Assembly: GCA_023249255.1 (NCBI GenBank)
Contig: JAHFCY010000124.1
Span: forward strand, 1-9,446
Length of the DNA stretch: 9,446 nucleotides
Origin: Candidatus Lindowiibacteriota bacterium
Lineage (GTDB): Bacteria; Lindowbacteria; 2-12-FULL-62-27
Reading direction: 5' to 3'
Positions 1-5,341 of this stretch are shown here, one piece after another. Numbering within the stretch: position 1 is the first letter of the stretch; every line of letters begins with the position of its first letter. A program made the position numbers and the translations under genes. The notes under the pieces were generated by a model. It saw only the letters and a program-made list of their open reading frames with translations, did not search any database and had not been told where the DNA came from.

Positions 1-115
1 GCCGGCGAACCGAAGGCGTCCAGGACCACCAGAGATTGTAGGCGATCTGCTGAAGCCGCGCAAAGGGTTTCGGCACATTCAAATCCGAGAGGATCGTGCT
101 GCGAATCTCCTCCAT
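1..115 (-). CDS. glgP: Alpha-glucan (glycogen) phosphorylase, N-terminal fragment
   Basis: Only the first 38 codons are in the window; the gene runs off the left edge. The translation begins MEEIRSTILSDLNVPKPF and continues into LQQIAYNLWWSWTPSVRR. The AYNLWWSW block is the hallmark of the N-terminal DUF3417 region of bacterial and archaeal alpha-glucan phosphorylases (GT35), which release glucose-1-phosphate from alpha-1,4-glucan chains in the cytoplasm. No signal peptide is visible, which agrees with that location. The ATG lies 5 bases after the TGA of the ThrH-like gene, and an AAGGAG ribosome site sits inside the last codons of that gene, so the two genes probably share a transcript and may be translationally coupled. 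The catalytic and pyridoxal-phosphate regions are not visible, so the call rests on the N-terminal motif alone. Confidence 0.75.
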   Translation of the reverse strand, partial: MEEIRSTILSDLNVPKPFARLQQIAYNLWWSWTPSVRR

Positions 116-120
116 GTTTC

Positions 121-735
121 TCACATCTCCTTTTTCAAAGCGATTTTCTCAATGACTTTTTTAAGGCCTGAAAAATCCTTGACGATCGGCGGATGGCCCA
201 TGAGTTTTTTGGCCAGTCCTTTTGCCGGATTGAATAAAATCGGATGATGCGCCATGTTGAGCATCGACAGGTCGTTGAATCCATCACCGACCGCGACGAG
301 CGTGAATCCGATGTCGGCAAGCGCGCTCACGACGCGGTCTTTGCGTCCGCGGATGCGGAGTTGATAGCCGATGATCCGGCCGCGACGATCGGTTTCAAAC
401 CGGTTGGCGAACAGCGGATACCCGCCGAGACGCATGACGATGTCATTGGCCAGTTCCACAAACGTATCCGAAAAAATGAGGACCGGCCCCTTCTTGCGGA
501 GCCACGACAGATACTCGTTCGCCCCCGCGTAGGGCATGACGTCTTCGGCAATGCGGACGATATCGGGAAGGCTCAACCGGTGCTTGTTCAGCGCCCGGAT
601 ACGCATGGCCATCAGTTTTTCAAAATCCTCGACCTCGTGTGTCGTCAGCCGAAACTCCGGGATGCCGGTCTTATCGGCAATTTCAACCCATATCTCCGGA
701 ATGAGAACGCCCTCAAGGTCCGTCACAAAAATCAT
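121..735 (-). CDS. thrH: ThrH-like phosphoserine phosphatase / homoserine phosphotransferase (HAD family)
   Basis: This 204-residue protein matches the length and motif order of ThrH, a HAD-superfamily enzyme that dephosphorylates phosphoserine and can transfer phosphate to homoserine (known from Pseudomonas aeruginosa ThrH). HAD motif I is DLEGVLIPEIW, with nucleophile Asp6 and the ThrH-typical Glu at position +2 (Glu8) instead of Asp. Motif II is IFSDTF around Ser89, the motif III lysine is probably Lys132 in GRKDR, and motif IV is GDGFNDLSML (Asp151 and Asp155). The region after motif I (ADKTGIPEFRLTTHEVEDF) is also ThrH-like. I chose the ATG at 735 because family members start 5 to 6 residues before the nucleophile. 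A GTG at 741 is also possible and sits at better spacing from the AGGAGAGG on its 5' side. Upstream in-frame starts would add a tail not seen in the family. It acts in the cytoplasm. Its role beside a phosphorylase gene is unclear, and substrate preference cannot be read from sequence. Confidence 0.8.
   Translation of the reverse strand: MIFVTDLEGVLIPEIWVEIADKTGIPEFRLTTHEVEDFEKLMAMRIRALNKHRLSLPDIVRIAEDVMPYAGANEYLSWLRKKGPVLIFSDTFVELANDIVMRLGGYPLFANRFETDRRGRIIGYQLRIRGRKDRVVSALADIGFTLVAVGDGFNDLSMLNMAHHPILFNPAKGLAKKLMGHPPIVKDFSGLKKVIEKIALKKEM
127..132 (-). promoter_or_regulatory. Ribosome binding site of the phosphorylase gene, inside thrH
   Basis: Read on the minus strand this is AAGGAG, 11 bases before the phosphorylase ATG. 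It lies wholly within the last codons of the upstream ThrH-like gene. This supports the ATG at 115 as the start and suggests that ribosomes finishing thrH help initiation on the next gene. Confidence 0.55.
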
Positions 736-832
736 GTCCACTTGCACCAACCTCTCCTGAACACAAAAAGGCAATGATGCCATCCTCCCTAACAGATTGA
801 CAGGGGGTTTCGCAATAGGGCAGGGTGGAAAA
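736..832. promoter_or_regulatory. Divergent intergenic region between thrH and the queC-like gene
   Basis: These 97 bases separate two divergent starts and must hold the upstream signals of both. On the minus strand an AGGAGAGG (about 750-757) serves the thrH start. On the plus strand AGGGTGGA (822-829) lies just before the ATG at 833. A TTGACA occurs at 797-802 on the plus strand, but no acceptable -10 box follows at 16 to 18 bases, so I do not call a promoter from it. Confidence 0.45.
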
Positions 833-1489
833 ATGGGCAATCGGCAAATGCGAAAAAAACACGGGACGGTCGCGGTACTGGCGAGCGGGGGGGTGGACAG
901 CGCGTGCCTGATCGACTGGGCCGCGGCGCGGGCGCGAGCGGTTCAGCCGATCTATGTGTCATTCGGACTTCGATGGGAAAGAGCCGAGAAAAATGCGATG
1001 CGCCGGTTCATCCGCGCGATGAGACAACCGAACGTCCGGCCGGCAGTTGTCCTTCAATTGCCGGTGCGGGACCTGTACGAGAGTCACTGGGGATTTACGG
1101 GCCGCGGCATTCCGGGCCGGCGGAGCCGGGACGCGGCCGTCTACATTCCGGGGCGAAATCTTCTGCTTCTGTCCAAAGCTTCCGTCTATTGCGCGGCGCG
1201 AGGAATTGAAACGATAGCGATCGGAACACTATCCGCGAATCCGTTCAGGGATGCGACACCGGATTTTTTTTCAACGTTTTCGCGGCTCGCTTCGAAAGCG
1301 CTGGATCGGCCGATCCGCGTGATTGCGCCGTTTCGGCGCTGGACGAAATATCGTCTCATCCGCGCCCACGCGCACCTGCCGCTCGATATCTGCTTCTCCT
1401 GTCTGCATCCGGCGGGCGACAAACCGTGCGGACGATGCAACAAGTGCGAGGAGTGGATGAAAGCCTCAAAAAAATCAAGTAATCAATAA
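833..1489 (+). CDS. queC: QueC/ExsB-family 7-cyano-7-deazaguanine synthase-like protein
   Basis: This 218-residue cytoplasmic protein has the hallmarks of the QueC/ExsB N-type ATP-pyrophosphatases, which activate 7-carboxy-7-deazaguanine with ATP and convert it to preQ0, the precursor of queuosine. The P-loop is ASGGVDS (Ser18 to Ser23). YIPGRN (104-109) matches the family (Y/F)VPGRN loop. Four cysteines in C-x8-C-x2-C-x2-C spacing (Cys190, 199, 202, 205) match the zinc site, with one extra cysteine at 187. The usual DYSGYPDC stretch is replaced by TLSANPFRDATPDFF, so this belongs to a divergent branch whose substrate could differ. I chose the ATG at 833 because AGGGTGGA precedes it; an in-frame TTG at 797 lacks a good site and would add 12 unlikely residues. 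No other queuosine genes (queD, queE, queF) are in the window. The stop overlaps the tail of the convergent pullulanase gene by 7 bases. Confidence 0.75.
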   Translation: MGNRQMRKKHGTVAVLASGGVDSACLIDWAAARARAVQPIYVSFGLRWERAEKNAMRRFIRAMRQPNVRPAVVLQLPVRDLYESHWGFTGRGIPGRRSRDAAVYIPGRNLLLLSKASVYCAARGIETIAIGTLSANPFRDATPDFFSTFSRLASKALDRPIRVIAPFRRWTKYRLIRAHAHLPLDICFSCLHPAGDKPCGRCNKCEEWMKASKKSSNQ

Positions 1490-4287
1490 ATCGTCAGCTG
1501 GCGATTGCCATCGTTGAGCGTTTTCCAGTCGCCGTCGGCGACGAATTTGTATTCGTAGGATCCCGGCTCCAGTTCCATTTCGAGGCTCCATTTTCCCTTC
1601 GGGAGTTTTTTCAACATCAGATCATCGGCTTTCCAACTGTTGAACGATCCCGCCACGGAAACCCGGTTGGCCTTCGGCGCGGAAACGATGAATTCATGCC
1701 GACGGGTTTTCTGATTGGCCGCCAAAACCGGTTTGAGGATTCGATCATATAACGTCGCATCCGTCTGGTACAAAATAGCCATCGTCCGGGCCGGAACCGT
1801 CACGGAATCCGCGCCATCCTCCGCGCTTTCATAAACGGGTGGCCGGAACGCTCCAACCGACACCGGCAGCCAGCGCGCATGCGGCAATTGAAACAACGCC
1901 GGCGTCGATTTGGCGTTGAAGAGTACCGCCGCGTCAGCCCATTCATCCTCTGTGACACCGTGATCGAGAATGTATCCGACGGAGTTTGACGGCACCCGAA
2001 GTCCCACGTCCTGGTCCAGAAAGAAGAGATGTCCCTGGATTTCCGCAGCCGATCCCATCCGGAACATCGGGTGATCGCGCCGGAGATGAATCAGGGCCTT
2101 GTAGGTTTCAAACACGTCGTGGTTTTCTTTTTTCCAGCTCCAGTGAATCTCGTTGACGCTGTCAGGCTTGTTGTAACTGTTGTCATCGCCGTCCTTGGTT
2201 CGAAGCATCTCCTGGCCGCACTGGAGGAACGGAATGCCCTGGGACGTGAGGATGAGCGCGGCGGCCATCAAATCCATTTTCACGCGGGCCTCCGGCGTCA
2301 CTGGATATCCGATGTTTGTGCTGATCTGGATCCGGTCCCAGAGCGTATGATTGTCGTGCGCTTCCACATAGTTGATCGACTCGGTCGGTTCTTTCGCAAA
2401 ATCACCGATGCTGCCCTTTATTCCCTTTTTGATCCGATAGACTTCCGGCCACCCCTGGGCAAATCCCGAAGCCTTCGCGTTGCCGACGTTTCCCTTGATC
2501 GCATCCCGGAAATTATCATTGAAAACTCCAAATCCCAGTCCCCGCTGATCGCCCTTTTCGGTTTTGTCGATCGGCGTTTCGCCGCCGGCCCAGGGTTCGC
2601 CATAGATCAGGATGTCCGGTTTGACCACCCGAAGTTCTTTTACGGCCTGCTTGAGCGTTTCCACGTCGATGAGCCCCATGAGATCGAACCGAAATCCATC
2701 CACGCCACATTCGGTCACCCAGTATTTCATTGAATCGAGAATGAATTTTCGACCCATCGGAGATTCGGTGCGAAATTCGTTGCCGCATCCGGAACCGTTC
2801 CAATACGAGCCATCGTCTTTGCAACGATAGTAATAGTTCGGCGCAAGACCGTTGAAAGACATCCGGACATTCGGATTGCCTTCGGCGGTGTGGTTGAAGA
2901 CAACGTCCATCGTCGCTTTGATCCCGTTTCGGTGCAGGGCGTCAATCATCTGTTTGAATTCCCTCACGCGCGTCGCGTCATCGCGCTTTGTCGCATACCA
3001 GCCGTCAGGGCTGAAAAAATGATACGGCATGTATCCCCAATTGTAGTCATTCGACGCTTCGTTGTTGTCGAAATCCTGGATGGGCATGATCTGGACGACG
3101 TTCACGCCGAGTTCCTTGAGATGGTCCAGGCCGGTCAACACACTTTCATCATCGGCATATCGCGTCCCGACCTCCGTGAGTCCCAGATATTTTCCCCGAT
3201 ACTCCGGCGGAATGCCGGACGCAGAATCGATGGTGAAATCCCGCACGTGAAGTTCGTAGATGATCGCATCCTGCGGAGGGAAAACGGGGGCGGCGGCAAC
3301 CGGCGTATGGTCGTCGACAACCATGCCCCGGCCGTTGTGAGACGTGTTGCATCGCGAGTATGGATCGATGACTTCGTATTGGCCGTCGACGTACTGAACC
3401 AGATACTTGTAATACCAGTTGTTGCAGTCGCCTTCGACCTGGAGTTCCCACAGGCCCGCATCCGTTCGATGCATCGGATAGTCCAGGGGTGTTCCGCCGG
3501 TTGCGGTTTGATAGAGACGCAGGGTCACCTGCAAGCTGGTCGGAGAAAATGTGCGAAAGATGGTTCCTTCCGGGGCATAGACCGCCCCAAGTGGAAGATC
3601 GGTGTAAAACACGGATGGATTATCGATGATTTTTCCGGGGAGAATCGGCCCCGAGTCATAATCGAGAACGAGCGCGGCGGCGCCGGTGATGCGATCAATC
3701 GGGAAGGGCGATTCGAGATACGCGTCGATCACTTTTGTTTTTCCCTGGCCGCCATCCGCCGGTTTCCATGAACGAACAGAGTGGGACTGACCGTCTCCGT
3801 CGAGAATGGAAATCCGGTCGGGGCGCAGTTGATCCGACTGAACGCTTTTGGAGAGAACAAGACGGATGCGGTCCGTGTCGTCGATCAGCGCCTTGACTAC
3901 TTTTGCCGTGAGTTTGGGGCGCGTCGAGTAGAGATTCTTGTCGCCGGAAACCAAATAGACGTCATTCCCCGCCAGCGACGACCAGTTCCGGTCGGGGTCA
4001 TCCTTCTTCTCCCAGTTTTTGAATTTGGGAAGGATTCCGAGACGTTTGACGTTTCCGTAGCCTTCCATTTTCAAACGGAAAATCAATCCAAAGTCGTCCG
4101 AGCCCTGGCTTGAGACTTCCAGACTCTTGCTTGATTCGTCCGGATTCCACGTCCAGAGCGTCCAATTGTCATAGTCGCCGTCCGGCCGATTGTAATGAAC
4201 GAGAACCTCTCCGGCCGACGCACTCCCGATCAGGAGAAATATGATCAGCGCCGCACCAAGCACCGTGCCCGCGATACATGATTTCAC
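1483..4287 (-). CDS. pulA: Secreted type I pullulanase (GH13) with C-terminal glycogen-binding module
   Basis: This 934-residue debranching enzyme should hydrolyse alpha-1,6 links in pullulan, starch or glycogen. A signal peptide covers residues 1-25 (cut after SASA). A CBM41-like domain follows (about 27-125, beginning VHYNRPDGDYDNWTLWTW), then an N2-type linker domain (about 127-215), a CBM48 domain (about 230-320) and the GH13 barrel (about 340-740). Catalytic motifs are intact: DVVFNH (461-466), GFRFD with nucleophile Asp535, YGEPW with acid/base Glu564, and EAHDNHTLWD with Asp645. The pullulanase signature reads YNWGYMP (415-421), with Met in place of the usual Asp. After the C-terminal beta domain comes an extra AMPK-beta/CBM48-like module (about 865-934; Trp885, Lys914, Trp921) that its paralogue at 5342 lacks. 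The start is GTG with no clear ribosome site, 31 bases after the glucan-binding protein gene, so it probably depends on upstream translation. It is the last gene of the block. Confidence 0.9.
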   Translation of the reverse strand: MKSCIAGTVLGAALIIFLLIGSASAGEVLVHYNRPDGDYDNWTLWTWNPDESSKSLEVSSQGSDDFGLIFRLKMEGYGNVKRLGILPKFKNWEKKDDPDRNWSSLAGNDVYLVSGDKNLYSTRPKLTAKVVKALIDDTDRIRLVLSKSVQSDQLRPDRISILDGDGQSHSVRSWKPADGGQGKTKVIDAYLESPFPIDRITGAAALVLDYDSGPILPGKIIDNPSVFYTDLPLGAVYAPEGTIFRTFSPTSLQVTLRLYQTATGGTPLDYPMHRTDAGLWELQVEGDCNNWYYKYLVQYVDGQYEVIDPYSRCNTSHNGRGMVVDDHTPVAAAPVFPPQDAIIYELHVRDFTIDSASGIPPEYRGKYLGLTEVGTRYADDESVLTGLDHLKELGVNVVQIMPIQDFDNNEASNDYNWGYMPYHFFSPDGWYATKRDDATRVREFKQMIDALHRNGIKATMDVVFNHTAEGNPNVRMSFNGLAPNYYYRCKDDGSYWNGSGCGNEFRTESPMGRKFILDSMKYWVTECGVDGFRFDLMGLIDVETLKQAVKELRVVKPDILIYGEPWAGGETPIDKTEKGDQRGLGFGVFNDNFRDAIKGNVGNAKASGFAQGWPEVYRIKKGIKGSIGDFAKEPTESINYVEAHDNHTLWDRIQISTNIGYPVTPEARVKMDLMAAALILTSQGIPFLQCGQEMLRTKDGDDNSYNKPDSVNEIHWSWKKENHDVFETYKALIHLRRDHPMFRMGSAAEIQGHLFFLDQDVGLRVPSNSVGYILDHGVTEDEWADAAVLFNAKSTPALFQLPHARWLPVSVGAFRPPVYESAEDGADSVTVPARTMAILYQTDATLYDRILKPVLAANQKTRRHEFIVSAPKANRVSVAGSFNSWKADDLMLKKLPKGKWSLEMELEPGSYEYKFVADGDWKTLNDGNRQLTIY
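1489..1506 (+). terminator. Possible small hairpin at the convergent gene ends
   Basis: Read on the plus strand, AATCGTC and GGCGATT can form a 7-pair stem (one G-U pair) around a 4-base AGCT loop, starting at the last base of the queC-like stop codon. It lies inside the last codons of the convergent pullulanase gene. No T-tract follows on the plus strand. On the minus strand a run of seven Ts comes about 15 bases after it, but the stem there has an A-C mismatch. It may be a weak bidirectional terminator or chance. Confidence 0.25.
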
Positions 4288-4318
4288 CGGTTATTTCGGC
4301 GCGACCGGGTCCGGCGGA

Positions 4319-5221
4319 CTATTTATCGGAACTTTTGGCGGCGACGCTGACCATCGAGTTCTCGGTGCCGCCGACCGTTTTCCTAAGATCAGTCGCCGGA
4401 TCGAGCCGCCAGTCGCCATCCACGACAATCTTGTAGGCGTATTCCCCCGGTTTCACCGGCATCGTCAACGTCCAGACGCCGTCGGTGTCTTTGGCCATCA
4501 GCGACTCTTCCCATTTCCAGCTGTTGAACTCGCCGCCGATTCCAACTTTCTGTGCGTCGAGCGCGTCGGCGTATCGAAATGTCACATCGACGGGTTCCGA
4601 GGAGCTGTCCGTCTCCTTGACCACTGCGGCCGCAACTTTGACGATCGAATTATCATCGTCCGACGTCGGCGCGTTCGGATCCTTCGCCCATTTCTCGCCC
4701 CCATCAATCACGTACTTGTATTTCCATTGACCCGATTTCAGCGGAACCACGATCGTCCAATTCCCGGCTGTGTCGCCCTGCATCATCCAGTCCTCATGGC
4801 CGGCCACCCGGCCGGAGACATTATCCAGCCAGGCATTGAATTCGCCGGCCAGATGCACCGTCTTTGCGTTTTCGTCGACGTAGTTGAATGTCGTGGATAC
4901 ATCCGCCGGCGCCAGCGCGGCGGTATCTCCCTCCACCGTAATCTTTCGATTGTCCGGATTGAGCTTGGTCCACTCGCCATCCTGCAAAAATTTGTATTCA
5001 TAGTCGCCCGGATCGAGGTCCAATTCGATCGACCACTTCCCGTCGTCGCCTTTGTCGAGAAAGTACTGATCCATCTTCCAGCCGTTGAACGATCCGGCCA
5101 GCGACACCTTGCCGGCATCCGGCGCGTCAACGGTGAATGGAATCTTCTTCGCAACCGCGTCCGTCCGCCACATCAGCATGCCTGCAATCAACAGCACAAA
5201 AACATTCTGAAATTTTTTCAT
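4319..5221 (-). CDS. Secreted protein of three tandem glycogen-binding (AMPK-beta/CBM48-like) domains
   Basis: This 300-residue protein has no recognisable catalytic domain. A signal peptide covers about residues 1-24 (cut after DAVA). Three immunoglobulin-fold glycogen-binding repeats follow at about 27-97, 108-196 and 210-294. Each carries the G(S/E)FNxW strand, a WxxxxxL/V..G.(Y/W).YK core and a final DG..W. Residues equivalent to the glycogen-binding Trp100, Lys126 and Trp133 of AMPK-beta are present in all three: Trp48/Lys77/Trp84, Trp131/Lys169/Trp178 and Trp235/Lys264/Trp271. Acidic, Ser/Thr-rich linkers join repeats 2 and 3. It lies between two secreted pullulanase genes on the same strand and probably holds branched alpha-glucan near the cell or the enzymes. 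That role is inferred; the domain family and export signal are seen. A strong GGAGG ribosome site suggests more efficient translation than its neighbours. I know no gene symbol for it. Confidence 0.85.
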   Translation of the reverse strand: MKKFQNVFVLLIAGMLMWRTDAVAKKIPFTVDAPDAGKVSLAGSFNGWKMDQYFLDKGDDGKWSIELDLDPGDYEYKFLQDGEWTKLNPDNRKITVEGDTAALAPADVSTTFNYVDENAKTVHLAGEFNAWLDNVSGRVAGHEDWMMQGDTAGNWTIVVPLKSGQWKYKYVIDGGEKWAKDPNAPTSDDDNSIVKVAAAVVKETDSSSEPVDVTFRYADALDAQKVGIGGEFNSWKWEESLMAKDTDGVWTLTMPVKPGEYAYKIVVDGDWRLDPATDLRKTVGGTENSMVSVAAKSSDK

Positions 5222-5227
5222 GTCGTT

Positions 5228-5232
5228 CCTCC
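5228..5232 (-). promoter_or_regulatory. Strong ribosome binding site of the glucan-binding protein
   Basis: Read on the minus strand this is GGAGG, 6 bases before the ATG at 5221. It fixes that start. It is the best Shine-Dalgarno match in the starch block; both pullulanase starts have poor sites. Confidence 0.7.
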
Positions 5233-5280
5233 AGATTCGATGCGGATCAATTTATTCCTTTCTCGGCTCGAAAGGACGTG

Positions 5281-5338
5281 CTTCAACAGGTTCCAGCCTG
5301 TCCCTTATCAAAGTTCCCTGATGTTGAACAGGTCAACA
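5281..5338 (-). repeat. Inverted repeats between the first pullulanase gene and the glucan-binding gene
   Basis: The 120-base gap holds overlapping palindromes. TGTTGA at 5322-5327 pairs with TCAACA at 5333-5338 around a 5-base loop, 4 bases after the pullulanase stop. ACAGG at 5286-5290 pairs with CCTGT at 5297-5301. TTCAACA at 5282-5288 can alternatively pair with TGTTGAA at 5322-5328. No T-run follows the stop-proximal hairpin on the minus strand, so it is not a classical terminator. It could act as an mRNA processing or stabilising element, an attenuator, or a copy of a dispersed REP-like repeat. Confidence 0.4.
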
Positions 5339-5341
5339 GCG

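Noticed and set aside
797-802. TTGACA as a -35 box for the queC-like gene
   Set aside because: No credible -10 hexamer follows at 16 to 18 bases; the position reads GCAGGG.
736-840. N-terminal extension of the ThrH-like protein to a TTG at 840 or an ATG at 783
   Set aside because: ThrH proteins begin 5 to 6 residues before the catalytic Asp. The ATG at 783 has a GGAGG abutting it with no spacing, and the added residues look like translated leader.
2890-3771. A 293-codon open frame on the plus strand
   Set aside because: It is antisense to the second pullulanase, across the CBM48 and barrel regions, and shows no domain of its own.
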